64,000 nucleotides of DNA from Alicyclobacillus fastidiosus (GTDB lineage Bacteria > Bacillota > Bacilli > Alicyclobacillales > Alicyclobacillaceae), in assembly GCF_026651875.1 (NCBI RefSeq), contig NZ_CP104067.1:3224001-3288000 (forward strand), written 5' to 3'. Each line of letters starts with the position of its first letter. Position 1 is the first letter of the stretch. Of the stretch, positions 17,467-25,928 are shown piece by piece. The notes below the pieces were generated by a model. The model had not been told where the DNA came from. It worked only from the letters and a program-made list of their open reading frames with translations, and searched no databases. The position numbers and the translations under genes were made by a program.

Positions 17467-17709
17467 CTACCAATTCCAGCCTCCGCTACAGGAACTTGTG
17501 GAAGTCGTCGACGATGTGGAACTACAGGACGTCGTGGAAGTCGTCGACGATGTGGAACTACAAGACGTGGTGGATGTGGTCGATGTCGTAGACGTGGTGG
17601 ATGTCGTGCTCGTCGTACTTCCACATGAAGTGCCTCCAGATATCCCGGTCTCAAACCCAAACGGCTGGTGTGATAAAACGGCTGGCGGCGTGAACCTTGC
17701 ATGCTCCAT
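17467..17709 (-). CDS. Thr/Ser/Cys triplet-repeat RiPP precursor peptide
   Basis: An 80-residue peptide with a textbook AAAGGAGGG ribosome binding site before its ATG. Residues 1-26 form a short leader (MEHARFTPPAVLSHQPFGFE, then TGISGG). Residues 27-75 are almost pure Thr, Ser and Cys in triplets: TSCGS, six copies of TTS, then CSS/TSS/TTS units. Cysteines are at 29, 50, 62 and 74. The end is SGGWNW. The three-residue period recalls the C-x-x repeats of heterocycloanthracin/sonorensin-type bacteriocins. The YcaO cyclodehydratase gene is next downstream. The codons for the TTS units vary, which argues that the protein is selected. The product and activity are unknown. Confidence 0.82.
   Translation of the reverse strand: MEHARFTPPAVLSHQPFGFETGISGGTSCGSTTSTTSTTSTTSTTSTTSCSSTSSTTSTTSCSSTSSTTSTSSCSGGWNW
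17498..17569. repeat. Two tandem 36-bp repeats within the precursor gene
   Basis: Units 17498-17533 and 17534-17569 are almost identical, differing at the last bases. They encode 12-residue blocks each carrying one cysteine, so the spacing C50-C62-C74 arises by duplication. The upstream TTS part is not repetitive at DNA level. Confidence 0.85.
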
Positions 17710-17739
17710 CTGATACCCTCCTTTACCCCAATGATCACT

Positions 17740-17789
17740 AGAATACTTATTGTTCTTAATTAAGTCAATATATGTTCTTTTAAACGAAC
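17740..17789 (-). promoter_or_regulatory. Precursor-peptide promoter with paired SinR-like operators
   Basis: On the minus strand TTGACT (17768-17763), a 17-bp spacer and TATTCT (17745-17740) form a good promoter 31 bases before the precursor start. GTTCTTAATTAAGTCA (17752-17767) overlaps the -35. GTTCTTTTAAACGAAC (17774-17789) lies just upstream, 22 bp apart. Both carry SinR-type half-sites. The RiPP is therefore probably coregulated with the exopolysaccharide genes. Confidence 0.65.
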
Positions 17790-17872
17790 AATAACGTGTT
17801 GAGAGAGCGTTCCCCTATCGAGGTTGGACACATTCACATGCGCCGCCCACCGCTCCATCAGGTGGTGACCAT

Positions 17873-18250
17873 TCAGTTGTGGCTCTTCTCAAACATCCCC
17901 CGGGGAAGCAACTCAGCACCAACGAGCAATAGGCAGTAAAGCCCAATGAACCCTGCGTACGAGAGCTCAACCTGATCCGGCGCCTTGTGGATGACCCATA
18001 CCCCAAGGGCGTTCAAAAGTCCGATCCCGATGATTCTCCCGACGTGTAACCGCCGAGTTTTGCGCCAAACCAAGAGGTCGAGCAACAACACCGCTCCGGC
18101 TACATGGGCGCCAGGGTGCGCGGCGTAATGGTGTACGATAGCATACCCGACGACCGCTGCAAAGAAGAGCACGAGGAGTTGCATCTCTGCCCAGATTTTG
18201 GACGTGTTCCACCTTTTCAAACCTTTGACGACGACTTTTTGAAATGACAT
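17873..18250 (-). CDS. Small integral membrane protein, unknown function
   Basis: About 125 residues from the ATG at 18250 (MSFQKVVVKGLKRWNTSKIW), preceded by GGAGAATTG. The frame extends to 18295 without a better start. Four hydrophobic stretches are visible: LLVLFFAAVVGYAIV, HVAGAVLLLDLLV, IIGIGLLNALGVWVI and YAGFIGLYCLLLVG. I do not recognise a family. It is the last gene of a minus-strand group that includes the PatB-like gene. A role in export or immunity for the nearby RiPP is possible but not supported by any motif. Confidence 0.7.
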   Translation of the reverse strand: MSFQKVVVKGLKRWNTSKIWAEMQLLVLFFAAVVGYAIVHHYAAHPGAHVAGAVLLLDLLVWRKTRRLHVGRIIGIGLLNALGVWVIHKAPDQVELSYAGFIGLYCLLLVGAELLPRGMFEKSHN

Positions 18251-18295
18251 TGCAATTCTCCAATATAGACTTTTTTCGACCGTGCGAAACGCCAT

Positions 18296-19472
18296 TTAAG
18301 GGTTGAGCTGCTTGAGGGCCGAATCCATTTGTCTCAATGCCTTCTCTATAGTTGACCGAGGGCAAGCGATGTTCATTCGAATAAATCCCTCTGCCTCGGT
18401 CCCAAACATGTGTCCCATGTCGAGGGCCAATTTCGCCTCATGTAACAAAATGTGTTGCAGTCTCTCTTGACTCATTTTCAGTTCCCGACAGTCTAACCAC
18501 GCGAGGTATGTTCCCTCAAGCGGCGTTACGTTCAGCTCGGGCAAGTGGGACTCGATATAATGAGTGGTAAAGTCCAGATTCCCCTGCAGATACATCAGCA
18601 ATTGCTCCCAGCCATTGCGCGCCGTATCGATAAGCGCTATCTGCGGCGATCACGCCAAACACATTCCCCGCTCCAAGGCCAAACCGCTGCAAGGTTGTTT
18701 GATATTTGCGCCGAAGGGCATCGTTCGGGATAATGGCGGCCGCCGTCTGCAACCCCGCTAGATTGAAGGTCTTGCTGGGCGCGACGCACGTGATTGAGTT
18801 TTCTGCGAATTCATCGCAAATCGAGGCAAACGGCGTATAGGTGTGCCCGGGTAGAGCGAGATCGCAATGAATCTCATCCGAGACCACCAAAACGTCGTAT
18901 TTTCGACACAGGCTGCCAAGCGTTGTGAGTTCTTCCACACTCCATACTCTGCCCACTGGATTATGTGGATTGCACAATATGAGCAATTGAACCCCGTCTT
19001 TCAACTGCTGCTCCAGATGCTCAAAATTCATGGTGTACCGGCCGTCGTGTAAGCGCAGCGAATTGTTGACGAGCATGCGTCCATTGTTCTGAACGAGGTT
19101 CGCAAACGGATAGTATACGGGCCTTTGAATCAGAACTTTGTCTCCTGGAGTCGTATAGGACTCGATGACAAGCCCAAGTGTCGGTACGACACCGGGACTG
19201 TTGACAAGCCACTTAGGGGAAATGTCCCAGTCGTGTCGGTCACGGAACCACGCCACGAGTGCGTCGAAATACGCCTCGCGCAGCACATACCCAAACACGC
19301 CATGTTCTACCCTGCGCCGCAGAGCGTCGATTACGGGCTCCGGCGATTGAAAATCCATGTCTGCTACCCACATCGATATGGCATCGGGTGTGCCAAATAC
19401 TTTATCAAGACCGTCCCATTTGAGAGACGATGTTCGCTTACGGTCGATTTCTTGATTGAAATCATAGATCAA
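18296..19472 (-). pseudogene. PatB/MalY-type PLP C-S lyase with a single-base frameshift
   Basis: A fold-type I PLP enzyme (cystathionine beta-lyase/aminotransferase family) read in two frames. The N-terminal frame (18516-19472) has NPHNPVGRVW, VVSDEIHCDLAL and the lysine motif CVAPSKTFNLAGLQ. It reads correctly to YRYGAQWL. The C-terminal frame (18296 to about 18617) continues with EQLLMYLQGNLDF through to the normal family end. The junction at about 18613-18619 has CTGGGAG where CTGGAG would keep frame, so one extra G explains it. It may be a real null allele or a homopolymer sequencing error. The TTG start overlaps the end of bshB2. Confidence 0.85.
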
Positions 19473-20148
19473 TGGGCTGCTCCCCTCCTCCCGGCACAGC
19501 GGCGGCCAAGTATTCCACCGACCACAGTTTGCTAGCGCTCACTTCGTCGTCCTCCCAGAGCCAATCCTCCATCTGCGATTGTGTGAGATGCGCGCGAAAC
19601 GCGCCCAACTTTTCCTGGAGACAGTCGGTCACATCAATTTCTAGCAGCTTTCCGGCAAGACCACACTGTTCCGGATTCCGAATCATGTGGCCGCTGCACA
19701 CGTGATACAGTTTTGTCCCCTGAACGAGTTTTGAGTATTCGGCGTATGCGCGGGTTGTCGCGACCCCAATGGCACAATGATCTGGGTGCCCACCCCACCT
19801 TTCGTGAAATGTCACCACAGCGTCCGGTCGCTCATCCACAAGATACTGAAGAAGCAGGTTCGTTACCGTCTCAACTGGCTGAATTTCCAGTGTTTTGTCG
19901 CGGAATCCAAGGAAATGTAGATGCTTAATCCCGAGTGCCTTGCAAGCACTTTGCAATTCTCGCTCGCGAGTTGCCGCGATACTTTCCCGTGTAGCTGTAG
20001 GTGGCACCCCCATGCGCCGTCCCATTTCGCCTTTGGTTGCACAGATGAGGACGACCTGAGTCCCTGCTTTTGCTACTTTCGCCAACGTACCTCCACATAT
20101 AAACGTCTCATCGTCCGGGTGGGCAAACACAGCTAACAGTTTGTGCAT
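19462..20148 (-). CDS. bshB2: Bacillithiol biosynthesis deacetylase, BshB2-like
   Basis: A PIG-L/LmbE deacetylase of 228 residues that probably hydrolyses GlcNAc-malate to GlcN-malate in bacillithiol synthesis, or acts on bacillithiol S-conjugates. The zinc motif FAHPDDE is at residues 8-14, and a second histidine motif GGHPDHCAIG is near 119. GRRMGVPPTATRESIAATRE is typical of the BshB2/YojG branch. GGAGG precedes the ATG. A C-S lyase gene overlaps downstream, and lyases of this type can cleave cysteine conjugates, so a thiol-detoxification pairing is possible. Confidence 0.82.
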   Translation of the reverse strand: MHKLLAVFAHPDDETFICGGTLAKVAKAGTQVVLICATKGEMGRRMGVPPTATRESIAATRERELQSACKALGIKHLHFLGFRDKTLEIQPVETVTNLLLQYLVDERPDAVVTFHERWGGHPDHCAIGVATTRAYAEYSKLVQGTKLYHVCSGHMIRNPEQCGLAGKLLEIDVTDCLQEKLGAFRAHLTQSQMEDWLWEDDEVSASKLWSVEYLAAAVPGGGEQPIDL

Positions 20149-20182
20149 CCGCTCTGAACCTCCAAAGTTTCACACAGCCGCA

Positions 20183-20228
20183 CCGTGATCCGTGAACCGC
20201 TAGTTCTCGTTGTGGTTCAGGATCACGG
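20183..20228 (-). terminator. Hairpin downstream of gmd
   Basis: CCGTGATCC-G-TGAACC (20183-20198) pairs with GGTTCA-GGATCACGG (20214-20228), leaving one bulged G and a 15-base loop. It lies after the gmd stop on the minus strand. A T-tract is not obvious, so termination is only likely. Confidence 0.5.
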
Positions 20229-20276
20229 GGCCGATTCGAGATCACGCCGTGAGTTGCTAAACCCAGATAGATTCGT

Positions 20277-21308
<1,032 letters not shown>

Positions 21309-21326
21309 CTATCTCGCCCTGAGTCA

Positions 21327-21869
21327 TCAGGTATGAGCGTATGGGTGATTCACCCGCTGCATCGCTCGATTGAGCAACCATTTCATTTGTCCGCGGTGGC
21401 TGATTTCATCCTCCATGACGTGAAACCATCGATAATATTGGTTTTCTCGCTTAGCTGGAACTGTTTCATTCAGCCAAGTGTCGTCACGTTTTTTGAACTC
21501 TGCGATGGTCTTGCTCCGAACTTCGTTCAGGCAATCGAGATACATCTTCGAAGAGTTCCCGCGAATTTCCGTTCTTGCCTGGTCACCGAGTTTCAACGCG
21601 GCACCCCATTGCTGAAATTCGCTGTCTGTGAGGTCACGGCTCTGGAAACTCCATATCTGTTGCGCTGTTTCAATCGCCGCTATATGGAGTAGGAGCGATC
21701 CGATGGAATTGCTCTGTTCATCGTGCACATAGTCCAATTGCTCGACACTCAATCTACAGACGAGTTCTACCGTTTTGCCGCGCGTACAGTTCATCATCGA
21801 AACTAAATGACCGAGTTGCATACCAAATCCTGGAACGTAACCAACGAAGTTGCGCGCATCAGGATTCAA
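21327..21869 (-). CDS. DinB/YfiT-like four-helix protein
   Basis: A 180-residue protein of the DinB superfamily, a four-helix bundle with a three-histidine metal site. LLLHIAAIETAQQIW carries one histidine, and RWFHVMEDEISHRGQMKWLL carries the others in the H-x3-D-E-x2-H-R-G-Q pattern. Members include thiol transferases that use bacillithiol or mycothiol. bshB2 is two genes downstream, which makes a thiol link attractive but unproven. The start is a TTG after GGAGGGGTGAG. SinR-like repeats lie 86 bases upstream. Confidence 0.8.
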   Translation of the reverse strand: MNPDARNFVGYVPGFGMQLGHLVSMMNCTRGKTVELVCRLSVEQLDYVHDEQSNSIGSLLLHIAAIETAQQIWSFQSRDLTDSEFQQWGAALKLGDQARTEIRGNSSKMYLDCLNEVRSKTIAEFKKRDDTWLNETVPAKRENQYYRWFHVMEDEISHRGQMKWLLNRAMQRVNHPYAHT

Positions 21870-21954
21870 ATCAAACTCACCCCTCCATGGAAAACGGTTT
21901 TTCGTCGAACGACAATAAATGCCAACCAGGAATACTCGTCCCTTTTAAGGATTT

Positions 21955-21993
21955 GTTCTTAATTGTAAACTATATTCGTTCCCAATAGGGAAC
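21955..21993 (-). promoter_or_regulatory. Weak SinR-like operator pair upstream of the DinB gene
   Basis: GTTCTTAATTGTAAAC (21955-21970) and the palindromic GTTCCCAATAGGGAAC (21978-21993) lie 23 bp apart. Their outer GTTC/GAAC or GTTC/AAAC arms resemble the other operators, but the inner bases of the second differ. No clear promoter hexamers were found. The rest of the 21870-22191 gap holds no gene that I can see. Confidence 0.35.
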
Positions 21994-22169
21994 AACCATC
22001 GAAATTTTCTATTTTTTGATGACGCTTGGAAATGGGTGAATGTGTGTGAACTTCTCTAGAGAAACAAGTCGAGAGGTGATTGCAACGTTCGCTTGCAAGG
22101 CAGGCGTGCAAAGGGGGATAGAACGAAGTATTTTTCAATCGCAAGGTTCGGGTGCGCGCGCCAATCTCG

Positions 22170-22190
22170 GGAAGGGGAACGCCCCCTTCC
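22170..22190 (-). terminator. Hairpin after the ASRT-like gene
   Basis: GGAAGGGG (22170-22177) pairs with CCCCTTCC (22183-22190) around a 5-base loop, immediately after the stop codon at 22192. There is no T-tract, so it is a weak terminator candidate or an mRNA 3'-end stabiliser. Confidence 0.4.
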
Positions 22191-22191
22191 A

Positions 22192-22554
22192 TCACCCGGA
22201 GTAGGCCATCGTCGTAAACAATGCGAGTGCCTCCTGCGACGAATCCAGCCGACTATGCTGTACCACGACCGGAACACTGCTCTCCACTTTGATGGCGTAA
22301 GGAACTCCTCTGGGCACCTCTTCACCCGAATGACTCCGAAGCTTGTCAAGGCGAATATGGTGGGTCCTAAGCGCCCCACAGCTGGCCTGAAATCCTGTAA
22401 GCGGCTCTTTGTCTTCAAAGTAAAACGTCATGTTAATCGTCGCATGTTCATCGGTCAGATTGAGCACACATACGGCTTCGTGGCTCGGCTGTTCACCGAG
22501 GCTCTTCGTTGGCAGAAAGCCATCTGGGATCACCCAAGTTGTTTTTCCCATCAT
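22192..22554 (-). CDS. ASRT-like (Anabaena sensory rhodopsin transducer family) small-molecule-binding protein
   Basis: A 120-residue all-beta protein. Its motifs match the ASRT family: GKTTWVIPDGFLP, SHEAVCVLNLTDEHATINMT, FYFEDKEPLTGF, then ESSVPVVVQHSRLDSSQEAL near the C-terminus. Despite the name, members occur widely without rhodopsin, and the family has been proposed to bind sugars or related small molecules. No rhodopsin gene is present here. It is the last gene of a sulfatase/sugar operon, which favours a role in sugar sensing or catabolism. GGAGGTG precedes the ATG. Confidence 0.85.
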   Translation of the reverse strand: MMGKTTWVIPDGFLPTKSLGEQPSHEAVCVLNLTDEHATINMTFYFEDKEPLTGFQASCGALRTHHIRLDKLRSHSGEEVPRGVPYAIKVESSVPVVVQHSRLDSSQEALALFTTMAYSG

Positions 22555-22585
22555 CGTGCGGCACCTCCACGCTCACATGACTAGT

Positions 22586-23989
22586 CTATGTTCCAACACC
22601 ACTCGGAACATGCATCTCGTACAGTTCGTCGAACCGCCGCTTAGAAGGATCTTTGAGCCAATCGTTCCACGTGAGACCGACTTGACACAATATCTGCTCG
22701 ATTCTTCTGCGAAAGGGCAGTCCCTGACGGCGAAGTACGTCGTTCATCGGGTCCTCCCGACCGTCCAAGGTGTGCGTGACCCAATCGTTCAACAATTGTG
22801 CCATCGCGAGTACCTTTTCAGGCAGCAAGTCAACTAAGTTGTTCGTTTCGTTTGGGTCCGACCGCAAGTCGTACAACTCACACGGCGGTCGAACGAACGG
22901 ACCGGAATCGATCGTCTGGATGAATTTGTAGTCGCTGGTCCGGACACCTCGACTCGCCTGCCACGCACACTCACTCAGGTAAATTCTCGCGTGTGTCTGC
23001 TCACACAGTCCGTCAATCGCCGGCCATAGACTCTTGCCGTCGAGATGGCGCGGCGGGTTCAAGCAAAGAGCCTCGAGCACAGTCGGCATCAGGTCAACCT
23101 GCTGCACAAGCCCGCTGACTCTCCTACGAGGCGGGATTCGATTCGGCCAACGCAGGATCATCGGGACATGAACCGTCGAGTCGTACAGTCCACAGTGATC
23201 CCAATAGATGTCGTGTTCGGTTAGACTCTCGCCGTGATCGCCAAAGAGAATCAGCAGCGTATCGTCATAGACCCCTTGCTCGCGAAGACATTCATCGAGT
23301 TCCCGGAGGCGGTCGTCCAGATAGCGGACTTCTGCATCATACAGGGCATTGACGTAGGTGGCATCCGCCACTTCGCCCAGCAAACTGTAGTGATGGTGCT
23401 TGAAGAAAGGATACGCAGGATGATTGTACGCGCGCTTCATACTTTGATTCGTTGAGTCATAGGGATTTTTGTGCTCGTCGTAGAACGAACGAACGTAGTC
23501 CAGCGGGGGCAGATAGGGTGTATGGCAGTCCCAATAGTGCAGGAATAGGAAGAAGTCTTCGTCCTTGTGCTCGCGAATCCATGGTATTGCGAGATCGTTC
23601 ACAGTTCGCCCGTCAATCCACCTCTCTCGACCCACCGAGTTGATATAGTAGCGATATCCTCGAGCAAACCACTCTTTCAGTTGATACAGATTATCCACCG
23701 CCCCAGTCACAAATCCCGCCTTTCGCAAGATTTCGGGCAGCCATTCCACGTGTTTCGGCAGTTGACTCAGGGGGGAGCCGTGGGATACGACGCCAGTGCG
23801 CAATCCGACCTTGCCCGTGAAAATCCCGGTGTGCGCGACCTCTGTGGGGATATCTGCGGCAAACGCCTGCTCGAACAGGACGCCCTCCTCTGCTATCTGA
23901 TCTAAATGCGGACTCGTCGGCAAAGCGTATCCGTAACAGCCGAGCCTATCCGCCCGCAGGGTGTCCAACGAGACGAAAACGATCTTCAC
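22586..23989 (-). CDS. Sulfatase-fold hydrolase lacking the formylglycine motif
   Basis: A 467-residue alkaline phosphatase/sulfatase superfamily enzyme. It has the N-terminal metal motif SLDTLRADRLGCYGY, FLFLHYWDCHTPYLPP, and LLILFGDHGESLTEH. At the place of C-x-P-x-R it reads D46-I-P48-T49-E50, so there is no cysteine or serine for formylglycine. T49 could serve as nucleophile, as threonine does in phosphatase-type members. The true reaction (phosphodiester, phosphonate or sulfate ester) is open. The start is a GTG after GGGGGGA. It is grouped with Gfo-type and isomerase genes. Confidence 0.85.
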   Translation of the reverse strand: MKIVFVSLDTLRADRLGCYGYALPTSPHLDQIAEEGVLFEQAFAADIPTEVAHTGIFTGKVGLRTGVVSHGSPLSQLPKHVEWLPEILRKAGFVTGAVDNLYQLKEWFARGYRYYINSVGRERWIDGRTVNDLAIPWIREHKDEDFFLFLHYWDCHTPYLPPLDYVRSFYDEHKNPYDSTNQSMKRAYNHPAYPFFKHHHYSLLGEVADATYVNALYDAEVRYLDDRLRELDECLREQGVYDDTLLILFGDHGESLTEHDIYWDHCGLYDSTVHVPMILRWPNRIPPRRRVSGLVQQVDLMPTVLEALCLNPPRHLDGKSLWPAIDGLCEQTHARIYLSECAWQASRGVRTSDYKFIQTIDSGPFVRPPCELYDLRSDPNETNNLVDLLPEKVLAMAQLLNDWVTHTLDGREDPMNDVLRRQGLPFRRRIEQILCQVGLTWNDWLKDPSKRRFDELYEMHVPSGVGT

Positions 23990-24000
23990 AGAAATCCCCC

Positions 24001-25005
24001 CTAAGGCCCATCCTTCACTTCTACGACTGCCCCATTTTGCAAATGCGATTGGATGGCCGCCTCGATCACCGCTTGGGCGGCGAGTGCGTCTTTCCCTGAA
24101 CCCTCAATTCGATCCGGCGACACATTCGCCTGAATCTGGTGGATAAAGTGGTGGATTCGATTTGCCATCGTGTCGTGAAAGTTGCCAATTCCCCCGAACA
24201 GCGGGTTTCTCTGCACTAATAATTCATCCTGGTCGTGTCGATAAAAGGAAAAATTCTCGTAGACGTTGTCGATGACGAATCGTCCCCGATTGCCCGCGAC
24301 TTCACAAAATTCGATTGGGTGGCGCATGGACATGTCGTAACTACCTGTTAGATGACCAACCGCCCCCGAGGCAAATTGCATGTTGACGGAACACGTCGAC
24401 CAGACGCTGCGTCCAGGCGCCTTCACCATGAACGCCTGAACGCGGGCGATATCCCCGCCAAAGTAGCGCATGACGTCGATCGAGTGCGCGTGTAGCGCCC
24501 GCATATGAAACCAGGGACTGGATTCGTTCGGATTGCGAATCGTGAGTCTCATGTTCACAAACAGAAGGTCCCCAAGTTGTCCCTTGTCGATCAATTCCTT
24601 CCCCTTGTATGCTGCTGGTACAAACCGGTGGTTCAAGTCACACGCCAGTCGTACACCTTTCTCCCGTGCGCATTGGACCATTGTCCGCGCTTCCACGAGG
24701 TCGTTGGATAAAGGTTTTTCCACGAGTACGTCCTTGCCTGCCTCGATGGCCAGCATGGCTGGTGCATAGTGATGACTTCCGCCCTCTACGCCACTTGTCG
24801 CGATACTCACCACGTCGACGTCTTCCTCGCGAAGCAGCGTACGCAAATCTGTGTAAGCTTTCGTCCGAAATTCGGCCGCTGCCTGTGCGACCCGAGTCTC
24901 CACGAGGTCGCACACGGCCGCCAACTCGGTGTCTGGACACTGGTCGTAGATGGCACAATGTCGCCTTCCGATATTGTTCACGCCGACTACGGCTACTCGA
25001 ACCAT
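24001..25005 (-). CDS. Gfo/Idh/MocA family NAD(P)-dependent oxidoreductase
   Basis: A 334-residue sugar or inositol dehydrogenase-like protein. The Rossmann motif VAVVGVNNIGRRH is at residues 4-16, the EKP motif in VLVEKPLSND is near 95, and DLNHRFVPAAYKG follows where the catalytic region lies. It is 31% or more alike by eye to the paralogue at 33697-34716 in the same island. It has an 11-base gap to the sulfatase gene downstream. It probably oxidises or epimerises a sugar released by the hydrolases. Confidence 0.9.
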   Translation of the reverse strand: MVRVAVVGVNNIGRRHCAIYDQCPDTELAAVCDLVETRVAQAAAEFRTKAYTDLRTLLREEDVDVVSIATSGVEGGSHHYAPAMLAIEAGKDVLVEKPLSNDLVEARTMVQCAREKGVRLACDLNHRFVPAAYKGKELIDKGQLGDLLFVNMRLTIRNPNESSPWFHMRALHAHSIDVMRYFGGDIARVQAFMVKAPGRSVWSTCSVNMQFASGAVGHLTGSYDMSMRHPIEFCEVAGNRGRFVIDNVYENFSFYRHDQDELLVQRNPLFGGIGNFHDTMANRIHHFIHQIQANVSPDRIEGSGKDALAAQAVIEAAIQSHLQNGAVVEVKDGP

Positions 25006-25064
25006 ACGTCCACCCTCCGCATCAAAACGATCCTAAACATTCATCGTTTACAGGGTGTAGAGCG

Positions 25065-25907
25065 CTACCGCCCCACCGAAGCCCCGGTCGTCTCTTTGAG
25101 CCGCGACTCCTCAAACAATCTGCTCAGGTACCCGTGGCTTTCCGCTGCGATGGCGACAACTTCAGGCAACTCCATGCTGTTGGCACCGATAATCTCGAGA
25201 TCTATAGCTCCGTCGTACCCGATTTCCACCGTCTTGCGGACGATTTCAGGCAACGGCGTCGTGCCTCTACCTGCCGTTTGAAGTGGAGGGGCTGCAATTT
25301 TAAGTTGCTCAATCAAGGTGTCGCGAATATGCATGTGGATGATGTGATCTTTGAGCGCTTCAATCGCCTCGACGGGATCATCACCGACGCGCCCCACATG
25401 TGTGGCGTCATAGTTTAGCCCGAGTGCCGGGTGCTGTACTTCTTCCATCAGACGAAGCGCTGTACGGGTGTTGTAAATACTTTGTCCATAGTGGATTTTG
25501 AGGGCGAATTTGATGCCACAATCGCCTGCGGCCTGGGCCAGTTCTTCGATAGCCCGGATAGAGGCCTCTGTCTTCTCCTCGTCGTCCGAGACGCCACTGC
25601 TGCCAATCGTCACAATCGGAACGCCGAGACGTTCCGCGCGTTCAAATATTCGCTTCGACCTTTCCCGATTGGCCTCAACCAAGATATCTGTCGCCGCTTC
25701 AATGGCGTACAGTTCCAACCCGTTCGCGTCGACAATCGTCCGAATTTCCTTCAACTCCGCCACCGAAGCGGTGTCTGTGAGATGCTCGGCCATGCCGACA
25801 ATCGAAGACAACTCAATGCCTTGGTACCCCGTAAAATGGATGTATTTTGCCGCGGTGCGCAAGTCGTACCCACCAAATAAAACCGTGTTCACACCGAGTT
25901 TCAACAT
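25065..25907 (-). CDS. Sugar phosphate isomerase/epimerase (xylose isomerase-like TIM barrel)
   Basis: About 280 residues from the ATG at 25907 (MLKLGVNTVLFGGYDLRTAA), preceded by GAGGAGG. It has an AP-endonuclease-2/IolE-like TIM barrel. Metal-ligand regions visible are LKIHYGQSIYN, LGLNYDATHVGRV and HIIHMHIRD, with DGAIDLEIIGA near the end. It lies between the sulfatase and Gfo-type genes. Such pairs commonly interconvert keto- and aldo-sugar intermediates. The exact substrate is unknown. Confidence 0.88.
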   Translation of the reverse strand: MLKLGVNTVLFGGYDLRTAAKYIHFTGYQGIELSSIVGMAEHLTDTASVAELKEIRTIVDANGLELYAIEAATDILVEANRERSKRIFERAERLGVPIVTIGSSGVSDDEEKTEASIRAIEELAQAAGDCGIKFALKIHYGQSIYNTRTALRLMEEVQHPALGLNYDATHVGRVGDDPVEAIEALKDHIIHMHIRDTLIEQLKIAAPPLQTAGRGTTPLPEIVRKTVEIGYDGAIDLEIIGANSMELPEVVAIAAESHGYLSRLFEESRLKETTGASVGR

Positions 25908-25928
25908 GTCCACGCCTCCTCGAGCTCC

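Noticed and set aside
17300..17713. A plus-strand frame rich in Asp-Val-Val-Glu repeats over the RiPP precursor
   Set aside because: It is the reverse complement of the Thr/Ser repeat. It lacks a ribosome binding site, whereas the minus-strand frame has a perfect one plus a promoter.
18600..18625. Programmed frameshift in the PatB-like gene
   Set aside because: There is no slippery run or stop codon at the junction. An extra G in a three-G run is simpler.
21994..22170. A possible riboswitch in the gap between the DinB-like and ASRT-like genes
   Set aside because: Some hairpins are present (TCTCTAGAGA), but no known aptamer core could be matched, and neither neighbouring gene is transcribed away from it in the required sense.
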